Positions 43,659-53,682 of a stretch of 64,000 nucleotides of DNA are shown here, piece by piece; the stretch's first letter is position 1; each line of letters starts with the position of its first letter. The stretch spans positions 1 to 64,000 of the forward strand of contig BPGB01000002.1 of the NCBI GenBank assembly GCA_026002815.1, written 5' to 3'. The notes below the pieces were generated by a model. That model was not told the origin of the DNA. It saw only the letters and a list, made by a program, of their open reading frames with translations, and searched no databases. Made by a program: the position numbers and the translations under genes. The stretch comes from Candidatus Woesearchaeota archaeon (GTDB taxonomy: Archaea > Nanobdellota > Nanobdellia > Woesearchaeales > UBA9642).

Positions 43659-44539
43659 TGAACGAGAACAGGGTGATTAGCTATATCGAAGAATATGCTA
43701 ACGAACTCGGTTTTACGAACCCCCATCCGGGGGTTTTTTATTATACCGATTCGACAGGATCGGTTTCATATCGAAAAGTGAATACTGATTATGGAGATCG
43801 CCTTGAATTTCTAGCTGTTTTTGCAGGTGCCCCCGAATCTGATCTCGATGGTCAGAATTTCATTTCTTTTGTCTCAAAACATTATAAATTTGAAGGTAAC
43901 GACCGAATTCGAGAGTCTGTCATTTCATCTCTTAATGAAGGGGGTATTCAATTAAAAGAAGAACGAATTTACATGGGAGACAATTATTCTTTTATGTCTT
44001 CCGAATATGTTTTAGGAAATCCAAAAACGACACCACAACAAGATGATATTTATCCAATGATTACAATTATGAATTCATATGATGGAAAATATGCAAAAAG
44101 CATGATTTTTGGTTTATCTATTTATAAAGATTCGGATTATTATTCAATTCGTTTTTCTGATAAGCATCGATTTGGAAAATTTAGACAGATTCATAGTCGG
44201 GGAGCAAAAACATTTTCTATCTCAACAGTAGCATCCTATGTGGATCGATTTAATGAATCAATGGATTCAATCATTGAATCTTCTGTGACCAAACGATTCA
44301 CATCAGATGAAATTACAAATACGATTGCAATGTTGGAAGAGTTTGGAAAACGTCGTTCGTCTAAAATGAGTGAGGAAATTCAAGATCTTCTCCGAGAAAA
44401 AGGTTCATTAACTACTTGGGATATGTTTATTTTAATTGCAAAATATGCCTCTCAGGTTAAGAGCATTAATGTTAAGACTATGATGGAAAATTTAGCAGAA
44501 ACAATCCTATTCATGCCAGTTGAGATGGCAAATCTTTAA
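43658..44539 (+). CDS. Unknown 293-aa protein, DUF932-like
   Basis: YPMITIMNSYDGKYAKSMIF near residue 130 resembles the N-S-x-D-G segment of DUF932 plasmid/phage proteins, followed by a helical C-terminus. Function unknown. RBS CAAGGAGAATCC. A perfect terminator-like hairpin lies inside codons 21-28 (see separate entry). Confidence 0.5.
   Translation: MNENRVISYIEEYANELGFTNPHPGVFYYTDSTGSVSYRKVNTDYGDRLEFLAVFAGAPESDLDGQNFISFVSKHYKFEGNDRIRESVISSLNEGGIQLKEERIYMGDNYSFMSSEYVLGNPKTTPQQDDIYPMITIMNSYDGKYAKSMIFGLSIYKDSDYYSIRFSDKHRFGKFRQIHSRGAKTFSISTVASYVDRFNESMDSIIESSVTKRFTSDEITNTIAMLEEFGKRRSSKMSEEIQDLLREKGSLTTWDMFILIAKYASQVKSINVKTMMENLAETILFMPVEMANL
43718..43739 (+). terminator. Terminator-like hairpin inside a CDS
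   Basis: AACCCCC-ATCC-GGGGGTT plus TTTT within the first 85 bases of the 43658 gene. It has all features of an intrinsic terminator, so it could attenuate the gene unless translation keeps up. Confidence 0.55.
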
Positions 44540-44551
44540 GTAGGATTAAAG

Positions 44552-44588
44552 AAAAGGGGAGCCGAAAATGGCTCCCCCTTTTTCTTTT
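44552..44588 (+). terminator. Intrinsic terminator
   Basis: AAAAGGGGAGCC / GGCTCCCC(C)TTTT around GAAAAT, with a T-rich tail. It separates the early-type genes from the structural operon. Confidence 0.88.
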
Positions 44589-44628
44589 ATTTTTTTGTCT
44601 AAATTCTTTAAAAATCAAGGAAAAATGA

Positions 44629-44641
44629 GGGTGAGAACAAA
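44629..44641 (+). promoter_or_regulatory. Candidate late promoter element GGGTGAGAACAAA
   Basis: Lies 35 bases before the first structural gene. The same sequence occurs twice in reverse orientation before the tail tube gene (61986 and 62011). Candidate for recognition by a phage RNA polymerase; inferred from recurrence and position. Confidence 0.5.
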
Positions 44642-44676
44642 TGATGGGAGTAAACATTTAAATTTGAGGATACCTA

Positions 44677-45891
44677 ATGGCTGAAAAATTTAAACCAAGA
44701 CAAGCATATGATCTTATTGTGGATATAGGTGGTGAAAATTTTTCTTCCGATTTAATCGGCTGTAATATTTCTTATAATTTATCAACAATTTATCCTATAG
44801 TAGAATTATCATTTTTATTAACTCCCGATTCCGTTTTATTAGATCAAATTTACGGAGATAAAATCATTACTTTAGTTATTAATCAATTAGCCGAACAAGA
44901 TGAATCAATAATCGACACATTAGAATATAAATTATTACAGCTAGAAAGTAAATTACCTCTTCCGATTGGAAGTAAAGTAGCCGATCCGGAAAAGGGTCAA
45001 AAAGATTATGTTCAATTTGATATTATTGCTATACCTATTGAACCTTTTTTAAAATATAAAAAATTAATAAATAAATTATATACAGATACAACATTAAACG
45101 ATATTGTTTTAGATATTGCTCAAACAGCAGGATTTACCGTCACTAATGATAATTTTAAAAATTTGCAATTTTCACAATTTTTATTGCCCCCTTCTTCTTG
45201 TATTAGTCATTTAGGATATTTAAAAGATTCATATGGTTTATTCGATGGAATTCCTATTATATTTTCTGATGAAGAAAGTAATTTATATTTATATAATTTA
45301 ACAAGAAGATTTAACGAACGTGAAGCATTTACAGCTACACAATTATCTACTGACGATCAAAGTAATGCTAATAAACTTGAAAATTTATCTGAAAATCAAT
45401 ATATCATAACACGCCCGATCAAATCATCATATAATATTAATTCTCTTATCGGGGCATATACATATAGACAAAAATATATTGGATTCCCAAATAATAAATT
45501 ATATGAAACTTATGAAACGAATATTGAAACAATCATATCTAATTATGGATTGAAACATTCAAATAATAATTTATTTATCGAAAATAATTTGAAAAATCTT
45601 TTAGGAATTGATGCAGGTGTAATCGGTGTAGAAAGCAATCATATTATTTCTAAAAGTTTATTAAAAGCCATTTCAAATTTAAGCAAAGTAAGTTTTATTA
45701 TAGAAAGAGGATTTAACTTAACAGATTTTAAAAAAGTAGGCAACCCTTTCATTTTAGATTTCACATCTGAAAAATATAAAGAATTATACGGTAAATATAT
45801 TACATTTGGTGTGAATTATACATTTCGATTATCACATCTTTGGTTCGCATATGTCGAAATTTTGGGCGTTCGTTCCACAAAGGTATATTAA
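44677..45891 (+). CDS. Tail/baseplate hub-like protein
   Basis: The 404-aa product starts a structural operon. It has a beta-rich first half (YDLIVDIGGENFSSDLIGCNISYNLSTIYPIVELSF) like hub proteins of contractile tails (gpD/gp27 type), and a central YTDTTLNDIVLDIAQTAGF segment like LysM/hub linkers that hold T-L-x-D-I-v. Assignment rests on this pattern and on its neighbours. RBS TTGAGGAT. Confidence 0.5.
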   Translation: MAEKFKPRQAYDLIVDIGGENFSSDLIGCNISYNLSTIYPIVELSFLLTPDSVLLDQIYGDKIITLVINQLAEQDESIIDTLEYKLLQLESKLPLPIGSKVADPEKGQKDYVQFDIIAIPIEPFLKYKKLINKLYTDTTLNDIVLDIAQTAGFTVTNDNFKNLQFSQFLLPPSSCISHLGYLKDSYGLFDGIPIIFSDEESNLYLYNLTRRFNEREAFTATQLSTDDQSNANKLENLSENQYIITRPIKSSYNINSLIGAYTYRQKYIGFPNNKLYETYETNIETIISNYGLKHSNNNLFIENNLKNLLGIDAGVIGVESNHIISKSLLKAISNLSKVSFIIERGFNLTDFKKVGNPFILDFTSEKYKELYGKYITFGVNYTFRLSHLWFAYVEILGVRSTKVY

Positions 45892-45894
45892 ATC

Positions 45895-47541
45895 ATGGGC
45901 AAACAATTAGAAAAATATTTAACCGAATATTTATTGTGTAAAGAGAATTTTGAATATTTTTGCAGTAATTATATAAAAATTGAATTACCTGGTGGGGACG
46001 TATTATTTAAACCTTATAAAGTTCAAGTAGATTTAATTAATACTATTTTAGATAAACATCATGTAATTGTTTTAAAATCTCGACAGATTGGTATTTCAAC
46101 GATTACGAAAGCATTATGTGCTTGGTTAACTGTTTTTTATGAAAATGTTGTAATTGGTATTATTTCAAAAGATGCCAAAGAAGCAACTGACTTTGCTCGT
46201 GATATACGTGGAATGATTGAAAAATTACCTTCTTGGATGAAACCATCTGGTGGAGTTTCAGGAAAAGGATTTGCAAAAAAGACAGAGCAATCGTTTATAT
46301 TAACGAATGGTAGTAAAGTTTTTGCATCACCTGTTAATCCAAATGCACCTGAAAAAACATTACGTGGTAAAGCCATTACATTTTTGGTAATTGACGAAGC
46401 AGCGTTTATTAAATATTTGGACACAGCATGGACAGCTATTGTTCCGGCATTAGCTACAAGCCAAAAAAATGCCAGACAGCAAGGAATTCCTTACGGAACA
46501 GTAATTTTATCAACACCAAATAAAACAGAAGGTGTTGGTAAGTGGTTTTACGAAAGATATATGGCCGCATTAACGGAAGATGACATTTTCGTTCCGTTTA
46601 GAATTCATTGGAAAGATATTCCAGAATTAGCTAATGATCCTGAGTGGTACGAAAATCAAAAAAGATTATTTCAAAATAATAAAGATAAAATAGATCAGGA
46701 ATTAGAACTAAAATTCTTACCTGGTGGTGGTTCGTTTTTTGATACAGAAGTATGTAAAATATTACAAAGTAATTATAGAAATCCTATAATAAAAACAAAA
46801 ATTAAAAATGGTGAATTATGGATATTTGAAAAACCAGATAAAGATACATTCTATTTGATTGGTATTGACACAGCTTCAGCGCATGGATCTGATAATTCAG
46901 CAATTACTGTTTGGAATTATGAAACGGTTCAACAAGTAGCAGATTTTGAATGTAAATCTGAAGTATTTGAATTTGTTGAAGTCATTAGATATGTCAATTC
47001 GATATTTCCAAATAATATGTTAATTATCGAATCAAACTCTTATGGAAACCAGATAATAGAAACTTTAGGTCGAGATATAAACTATAATTATAATATCTTT
47101 AAAGAAGAACGAAATGGAAATTTATATCCGGGTGTATCTACAAACAATAAAACAAGACCATTAATGATTGAGGCTCTACATAGTTATATTTCAGAATCTC
47201 CTGAAATCGTTTCATCTGAACGATTAGCATTACAATTAGTTGGATTGGAATTAAAAAAGAATGGAAGAGTCGAAGCAAGTTCAGGCTTAAAAGACGACTT
47301 AGCTCTAACGGCAGCATTTGTTTTTTATGTTAGAAAATATTGTGGTAATACCATGTCACTTTATATAAAAAATAATAAAGATGTCATTTCTGAAGTTTCA
47401 AATATTATATCAAAGAATACTGAAATAATTAATCCGTTAGATATCGAGTCTTTAATTAAAAATCAATCGAAATTTACAAATCAATCGAAACAAATACATG
47501 ATAACGGTATGGATCTTTTTTATATTTTTGATTCTAATTAA
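45895..47541 (+). CDS. terL: Terminase large subunit (T4 gp17-like)
   Basis: This 548-aa motor packages DNA into the head. ATPase: Walker A variant KSRQIGIST near residue 62, Walker B FLVIDEAAF near 163, coupling motif ILSTPN near 203. Nuclease: GIDTASAHGSDNSA near 322 (first Asp), LIIESNSYG near 379 and KDDLALTAAF near 466 (last Asp). The order matches gp17-type terminases. No small subunit is recognised nearby. Confidence 0.94.
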   Translation: MGKQLEKYLTEYLLCKENFEYFCSNYIKIELPGGDVLFKPYKVQVDLINTILDKHHVIVLKSRQIGISTITKALCAWLTVFYENVVIGIISKDAKEATDFARDIRGMIEKLPSWMKPSGGVSGKGFAKKTEQSFILTNGSKVFASPVNPNAPEKTLRGKAITFLVIDEAAFIKYLDTAWTAIVPALATSQKNARQQGIPYGTVILSTPNKTEGVGKWFYERYMAALTEDDIFVPFRIHWKDIPELANDPEWYENQKRLFQNNKDKIDQELELKFLPGGGSFFDTEVCKILQSNYRNPIIKTKIKNGELWIFEKPDKDTFYLIGIDTASAHGSDNSAITVWNYETVQQVADFECKSEVFEFVEVIRYVNSIFPNNMLIIESNSYGNQIIETLGRDINYNYNIFKEERNGNLYPGVSTNNKTRPLMIEALHSYISESPEIVSSERLALQLVGLELKKNGRVEASSGLKDDLALTAAFVFYVRKYCGNTMSLYIKNNKDVISEVSNIISKNTEIINPLDIESLIKNQSKFTNQSKQIHDNGMDLFYIFDSN

Positions 47542-47555
47542 TGAGGAATACATAT

Positions 47556-48479
47556 ATGAATTATGCAAATTCTATTACAGAATTTTGGGTTAAAACTCCT
47601 TTAACATCAAATGTAGAGGTGAAAACAGCAGCAGGACCATTATATACAAATGATGTATTGATTAAACGTTTTCACGATATGATTTCAACTTCTCCTTATT
47701 TTAAAGGAAAAATATTAGATCCCATTTTAAACATGATTAATAATAATATTATTATTCCGGTATATAGAAACAAAGGAATTGTTGATAAATTAAAACATTT
47801 AGTAAAGAATTACCCTCCGAATCATATTCGTGGTGATAAAAATGTTATGGCCTTTTATAGTAAATTAGATGAAAAAGTTTTTCTTTTTGTGGAATCACTC
47901 TCTAACTTTTTAGGATTTAGTAAAGATGAGTTAATGTCAAGAATTTTAGTTCATGAATTATTACATATGTACGCAAATCAAATAGATGCATATCCTGCAA
48001 GTAAAAAATTATGGATTAAATTTTATTCCCATTTAATAATTGAACTCGCTGGAATATCCGATATAGATATAAAAGAAAAAGATATCGAGCCGTTTGTAAA
48101 ACATCTTTATTATAATGTTGAACGAAAAATGCAATTTAAAACTTTAGGGAATGGTTTTTGGAAAGATTCGGCATATAAAGTTTTAAATATTAAAAATAAA
48201 AAACTTGAGATGATTGAATATGTACAATCCGAAATCATTGATAAATTCTTTCTTAAAGGTAGTCCTTTAAAATTAGATCATAAATTCATTCAATTTTATA
48301 AGGCAGTTGTTCGTGCATATGATGCAGTTGATATTTACGTACCAGATGGAGTTTTCTTGGTACAAGAATTATGGGCACCATCTGAAATATTGGCTATTTA
48401 TGGAGAATCTGATCCAACTGATCCTAATATTATTCGTTTATTAGAAGTATTAGCTAAACATTCTAAAAAGAAAAAATAG
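47556..48479 (+). CDS. Zinc metallopeptidase-like protein (HExxH)
   Basis: I prefer ATG 47556 (TGAGGAAT upstream) to the track's 47541. The 307-aa product has ILVHELLHMYANQ near residue 130, a gluzincin-like HExxH helix, followed by helices that could provide the third ligand. Set between terminase and tape measure, it may be a virion or maturation protease. The function is inferred from one motif. Confidence 0.5.
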   Translation: MNYANSITEFWVKTPLTSNVEVKTAAGPLYTNDVLIKRFHDMISTSPYFKGKILDPILNMINNNIIIPVYRNKGIVDKLKHLVKNYPPNHIRGDKNVMAFYSKLDEKVFLFVESLSNFLGFSKDELMSRILVHELLHMYANQIDAYPASKKLWIKFYSHLIIELAGISDIDIKEKDIEPFVKHLYYNVERKMQFKTLGNGFWKDSAYKVLNIKNKKLEMIEYVQSEIIDKFFLKGSPLKLDHKFIQFYKAVVRAYDAVDIYVPDGVFLVQELWAPSEILAIYGESDPTDPNIIRLLEVLAKHSKKKK

Positions 48480-48489
48480 GGTTTAAATT

Positions 48490-51429
48490 ATGGCAAAGAC
48501 TACCAAACCAAATCCGAAAGTTAAGAAAACCGTTGATTTGATGGATAAAGATGTAGATCAACGTTTGCGACAAATTAATCCATCAAAATCGTTAATGGAA
48601 AAAGTTCCAAAGACAGATGAAGCTAAAGCTATCCGTGAATCAAAAGAATTAAAAAATGAGTCCTCCGAGTTATTAAAAAATGTAAATGGTTTAATGCTTA
48701 ATATAATTAAAAGTACGGAAGCACTTACGAAAGCAGCTTTAAGACAAACGACAGAAATTGCCAAAGGTTCTGTTAAAACTATTGCCCAAGCCGCAGAAGA
48801 TATTAAAGGAGTCGTAGCTGAAGATATTCATTTTAATAAACAAGCTATTGCGGCACAAATGTTTCGTAATATTTCTCCTGTATTCGGATATTTTATTGGT
48901 AAGTTTTTTGAAACTCCTGCGTTTAAAAAGATGGTAGATGGATTAAAAGATAAAGTTGCTTCTATGTTTGGTAGTATTGCTTCAGGGATTGCAAATGTAT
49001 TTAGAGGTGGTGTTTCCAAATTAAAGGGATTGTTTGGAGGCAAAGATTTAAAGAAAGAATTTAAAATTCCAAGTTTACAAGTAGGTGGTATTGTCAAAAA
49101 AGGTGGTATTGTAAATGTTCACCCCGCAGAAGTTATTATGCCTATTGATAAGGCGTTAAGTGAAATTAATTTAAAAGCACAAGAGCAATCTACTTTAGTC
49201 GCTAAAACAATTGAACGTGGTTTGTTAATGCAGAGTATAAATTTACAAAAAATGTTAACAGTAGAAAAAGAAAAATCAAATATCATATTTGATTTTATTA
49301 GAAATTTTAAAAATTATAACCAAAATTTACTATTAGAAATTAAACGTTCCTTAGCTGGTCCAATAACAATACAAAATCAAATTTGGATGGCATGGCAAAA
49401 AACATTAGAACAGCATCCATTTTTTAGATATTCATTGGCTTTTGGTGGATTTCTTAAAGGTCTTATTGGACTTCCTATAACCTTTGGTTTTGGCAGACGT
49501 CGAATGTTTTCATCCGAATTACCTAAGACAAGTAACATTATGGTGAACCAATTACAAACATTACATTTGATTTATACTGGTCTTATGTGGCAATTAGAAC
49601 ATATTAAAGTTTATTTATATAATATGTATTATCCAATACGAGATTTGGCTATAGGATTAGTTGGAGGAAAATATCGAAATACATTACCTGAAAAGAAATT
49701 ATCAGCTTCACGAATAACTCGATTTACAGAATGGATTTTTGAAAGATTAGATAGAAAGACAAATTTAACTGAAAATGTTGTAGGATTATTAGGAGCTAAA
49801 TTATGGAAAGGGGCTAGCGCATTATTTGGAGTCACATATAAAGTCGGCTTTAAAAAAATAAAAACTACATCTCAACGTTTACTCACTCAAGCAAATGCAT
49901 TGCATATAGCTCCAATATTATCAGTTTATTTTCTTGAAAATATTGCTAATATGTTACAATATTTAGGAAATGAAACTGCATTAATCTCTAATATTACTCA
50001 AGAAAATTACCATTTCCAAAAACGAAAGAATATATGGGAATTTGCCAAAACAATATTCTTCGGTATAAAAGATACAATTGGAAGTCTTGTTTCAACAATT
50101 GGATCTTTTATTGGAGGGGCAAAAGATTTTCTTGTGAGTGGAGTGACAGCTATTGTGGGAAGTGGCGCGGTTAAAACATTATTATCTTCAATAGTTGGAT
50201 TTCTTCCAATGATATTATCTGGATTAGCCTCTGTTTTAATTGGAGGCGGAATCGGTGGAGCAATAGGAACATGGATAAATAAAACATTTATTAATCCTAT
50301 TATGGATAAAAAAATGAAAGAAGTAGACAGAAAAGGTGAAGTAGCGAAAGCCCGAGCAGAAATTACCGAAAAACCGATTTATGAAAAAGCTAGAAAAGGT
50401 GATGAATTAAGTTTAAGATATTTAGACATTAAATCAAGATTTGGAATGGATAGAGAGGCTCTTTGGAAAACATATGGTCGGTTTGTAGGGCCTATGGCAT
50501 ATACTATTATGAAAGCCCAAGAAGAAATTATGGCAAAAAATGCTGAAATTTATGCTCAATATGGAGCCGATCAAATCCAAAGATTAAGACATCAATTTTG
50601 GAATTCAAGTGAATTTAAATCTGCTAAATCTAAATGGCCTAGCGCAATATTCAAACCAGATGAATATGGAAGAGCCAGAGAAGAAACTTTCTTACAGTAT
50701 TTACAGAAATATGGGATTCCAATTGATCTTGCAATGGAAGGTAAAAATGTCATTAAAGATATGACTTATGATGTAAAGAAAACGGCACAAAGTGCTATTG
50801 ATACGGCGAAAGAAATGGTAGGTTTGGGACAACAGAAAGCCCAGGCAAAAATAAATGAATTATCTGCGGAAGGTCGTAGATTAGTCGATGAATTTTCTAA
50901 AAAATATGGTGTAACGACTGCAGTGGCTTTAGAATATTATAATAAATATGGCCCTCAAGTAATGCAAAAATATATGGAAATGCAAGATCGATTGAAAAAT
51001 GTTAACGTTACTGAATTTCTAAATGCGAACGAAGCCAAATTAAGAGAAATGGCAACATCATTAGGAATTAAAAATGTAGAAGATTTAAAAGCATTACTTC
51101 AAAGTAAATTAACAGAAATCAATCCTACGGAAGCTTTATCTCAAAAAGCAAGAGAATTACGACAATTATCAATCGAAGATGCATTAACTGCAATTCAAGC
51201 AAATCCAAATGTTATTTCTGCTCAAGAAAAATTTAATACTTTATTAGATGATTTAAGAAAAGAATTTGAACAACATCGTGGTGCAGTCATGGCGAATACC
51301 ACGACAGTTCAAAACGTTGTTAATAATGCTATTAATCAAGGAAAAGAAAAAGCGACAGGTTGGTGGGATAAAGTTGTGGAAACTGTTTCACCATATACTC
51401 AAAAAATTATTAGTGGAGATTTATTCTAA
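48490..51429 (+). CDS. Tail tape measure-like protein
   Basis: A 979-aa, mostly helical protein. Pointers: position after terminase, LQVGGIVKKGGIVNVHPAEV near residue 200 (a Gly-rich motif common in tape measure proteins), an extended hydrophobic segment near 550-595 (SSIVGFLPMILSGLASVLIGG) that could insert into the host membrane, and long amphipathic C-terminal helices. It would set tail length and be ejected before DNA. Shares TAATG with the next gene. Confidence 0.65.
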   Translation: MAKTTKPNPKVKKTVDLMDKDVDQRLRQINPSKSLMEKVPKTDEAKAIRESKELKNESSELLKNVNGLMLNIIKSTEALTKAALRQTTEIAKGSVKTIAQAAEDIKGVVAEDIHFNKQAIAAQMFRNISPVFGYFIGKFFETPAFKKMVDGLKDKVASMFGSIASGIANVFRGGVSKLKGLFGGKDLKKEFKIPSLQVGGIVKKGGIVNVHPAEVIMPIDKALSEINLKAQEQSTLVAKTIERGLLMQSINLQKMLTVEKEKSNIIFDFIRNFKNYNQNLLLEIKRSLAGPITIQNQIWMAWQKTLEQHPFFRYSLAFGGFLKGLIGLPITFGFGRRRMFSSELPKTSNIMVNQLQTLHLIYTGLMWQLEHIKVYLYNMYYPIRDLAIGLVGGKYRNTLPEKKLSASRITRFTEWIFERLDRKTNLTENVVGLLGAKLWKGASALFGVTYKVGFKKIKTTSQRLLTQANALHIAPILSVYFLENIANMLQYLGNETALISNITQENYHFQKRKNIWEFAKTIFFGIKDTIGSLVSTIGSFIGGAKDFLVSGVTAIVGSGAVKTLLSSIVGFLPMILSGLASVLIGGGIGGAIGTWINKTFINPIMDKKMKEVDRKGEVAKARAEITEKPIYEKARKGDELSLRYLDIKSRFGMDREALWKTYGRFVGPMAYTIMKAQEEIMAKNAEIYAQYGADQIQRLRHQFWNSSEFKSAKSKWPSAIFKPDEYGRAREETFLQYLQKYGIPIDLAMEGKNVIKDMTYDVKKTAQSAIDTAKEMVGLGQQKAQAKINELSAEGRRLVDEFSKKYGVTTAVALEYYNKYGPQVMQKYMEMQDRLKNVNVTEFLNANEAKLREMATSLGIKNVEDLKALLQSKLTEINPTEALSQKARELRQLSIEDALTAIQANPNVISAQEKFNTLLDDLRKEFEQHRGAVMANTTTVQNVVNNAINQGKEKATGWWDKVVETVSPYTQKIISGDLF

Positions 51430-52562
51430 TGCCAATCACATTACCCGACGTAATCGGTTTACCTCCATCAACATATTTAAGCGATCCTGTTATGGAAACT
51501 TCTTTTCCTGTTGCGGAAATTAGACCATCTGATTTAGGAACAAGTTTAAATACCAATAACGGATCATCATTTTACTTAGTGAGTGCATGGAATAAATATA
51601 CAGAATTATTAGGTAAATATGGATTTGCCTTTAAACGAAATTCAGGCCCATTAAAGGTTGCGTTTATTGCAGATAATTTTCCTTCGGATTCATTTTCAAA
51701 TGAATATCAAGCTAGCTTTTTAAGTAAATTACAAGAAACGGCATCTATGGGAGCCACGGCTGCGGCTCAAATGTTTGGTGTTCGAAGAGTAACGGAAGCA
51801 TTACCTCAAATTAAAAAACTCGGGGAAGGGTTAGGTGAAACAAAATTAGGAAAAACTGTTCAGTCTTTTTTAAATCCAGTCGTTGAAGGTATCGAAGAAG
51901 CTTCAAACTTTTTAAAACAATCGAAAGTTGGATTTATCGCAAAATCTATTGACGCAACTTTAGCGGGAGCTAGATTAGACTTCCCTCTTATTTGGGGAAA
52001 TAGCTCATTTCAACCATCATATACTATGACAGTTCGTTTATATAATCCAAATCCAAGAAGTTTAGAAGATACAAATAAATATATTATTGGTCCATTAGCC
52101 GCTTTACTTTTATTAGGTTTGCCTCAATCTGTCGATGGGTTTTCTTATAGCTGGCCTTTTATTCACAAAGTAAAAGTAAAAGGTATTTGGGAGTTACGAG
52201 GAGCCTATATATCGAACATTACGGTAGTTAAAGGGGGAGATCAACAGCAAATCGCTAAAAACCAAAGATTAGGTGTTGTGGACGTTAGAATTGATTTTAA
52301 TAGTTTATATGGAAGTATCATAAGCAGTGATTTGGATTTGCCAGGTAGAACGACATTAAAAAGTTATTTGGATAATATGAGAGAAGATGAAATTGCTTAT
52401 AATTATTTATGGGCAGGGGAAGCAATTGAAACCGTTGTTCAAAATGAAAGCACATCTCAAAATATCGCTCCATTTCCTGAAAGCACAAATTTAGAAGAAA
52501 TTCAGCCGAGAGTTCCAGATGAATCGTTACTTGCGTTTAATTCATTAGAATCATTAGCTTAA
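51429..52562 (+). CDS. Virion structural protein (tail/baseplate), unknown subtype
   Basis: The 377-aa product includes DFPLIWGNSSFQPSYTMTVRLYN and LGVVDVRIDFNSLYGSI, beta-rich segments similar to tail tube/baseplate-tube junction proteins. It follows the tape measure gene in one operon. Its end overlaps the converging minus-strand gene by 4 bases. Confidence 0.5.
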   Translation: MPITLPDVIGLPPSTYLSDPVMETSFPVAEIRPSDLGTSLNTNNGSSFYLVSAWNKYTELLGKYGFAFKRNSGPLKVAFIADNFPSDSFSNEYQASFLSKLQETASMGATAAAQMFGVRRVTEALPQIKKLGEGLGETKLGKTVQSFLNPVVEGIEEASNFLKQSKVGFIAKSIDATLAGARLDFPLIWGNSSFQPSYTMTVRLYNPNPRSLEDTNKYIIGPLAALLLLGLPQSVDGFSYSWPFIHKVKVKGIWELRGAYISNITVVKGGDQQQIAKNQRLGVVDVRIDFNSLYGSIISSDLDLPGRTTLKSYLDNMREDEIAYNYLWAGEAIETVVQNESTSQNIAPFPESTNLEEIQPRVPDESLLAFNSLESLA

Positions 52563-53680
52563 CGACAAATTCTTTTTCTTAAAATTAAAGTAATACTATA
52601 CGCAATAAAATAATATATTTTATATTGTTGGGCTGAAGGAAGCCGACGAAATTCGGCTTCCTTCTCGGCCATTTTAATGAGATAAAGTGTAAATGTAATT
52701 ACTTCTTTCTTAAAATACATTAATTCCGTACTTCGTTTAATAAACATTAATTCTTTTACGATATCATAATATCTTTTTGAACACATATCACTAACAGTTG
52801 TGAATTTTGGAAGAAATGTTAAAAAGATATGTTTGATATATTCACGCGATCCTACCTCAAACATATGCTCCCTTAATATTTTAATCCACTCATCTGGAAC
52901 CCCCGTTAATTTTTTTGCCTCTGCAAAAACAGATTCATCCACACTTCTATACGCAATAATATCTCCTAACAATTTATCTATAAAAATAGAAAGTTTAGAA
53001 GCTTCAGGAGTTCCGGTTTGAACGATACTTCCTTCTTCATCTGTTGTATATGTATCTGATAATTCAGAAGCACCTTTACCTTCTTTATGAAATTGATAAT
53101 AAGTTTCTGCAAAACTTTTAACACTTTGTGAAATTCTATGGCGAGACTCGGTAATAAATTTTGAAATCCCCTTTTTATTATCTTTTAAAATATCATTTTT
53201 ATATTTTTTAACTAATAAATTAGCCATATAATAAATAGCATTAGAAATAGAACCTTCTCTGTGGAATAAATGAGTTTTATTTAAATGTTCTAATGTATAT
53301 TTAAATACATCTTTATTACAAAATTTAATTTGTTTATTCATTAAATTTGTATAAATTCGAATCATATAAAGAAGCATGGTCGATTGAAAACCAATTTCAC
53401 GTTTAAGTATTAAAAACATTTTCATCATTTCAATCATAAAAATTGAAATGATATCATTATGTAATTTCCAAGATCTTTCAGGCATATTACCCCAATATGT
53501 TTTTACATATTGTTTTACTTCATTTTCTGATAACTTTGTTTGATCTAAAAATTCATAAAATCCTATCTTTAACGAAGGATAATAACACGGTTCACTTAAT
53601 TTAGATAATTCATTTCCTGAAATCTTTAAAACAGTGCGTTCTAATTCTCGAACATTGATATTTTCTGGATTAATTAACAT
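52559..53680 (-). CDS. Unknown 373-aa protein of the baseplate operon
   Basis: Last gene of the minus-strand structural operon. All-helical with an acidic/Ser-rich stretch in the middle (YTTDEEGSIVQTGTPEASKL). No family recognised. Only 2 bases separate it from the gp6-like gene. Confidence 0.6.
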   Translation of the reverse strand: MLINPENINVRELERTVLKISGNELSKLSEPCYYPSLKIGFYEFLDQTKLSENEVKQYVKTYWGNMPERSWKLHNDIISIFMIEMMKMFLILKREIGFQSTMLLYMIRIYTNLMNKQIKFCNKDVFKYTLEHLNKTHLFHREGSISNAIYYMANLLVKKYKNDILKDNKKGISKFITESRHRISQSVKSFAETYYQFHKEGKGASELSDTYTTDEEGSIVQTGTPEASKLSIFIDKLLGDIIAYRSVDESVFAEAKKLTGVPDEWIKILREHMFEVGSREYIKHIFLTFLPKFTTVSDMCSKRYYDIVKELMFIKRSTELMYFKKEVITFTLYLIKMAEKEAEFRRLPSAQQYKIYYFIAYSITLILRKRICR

Positions 53681-53682
53681 GT

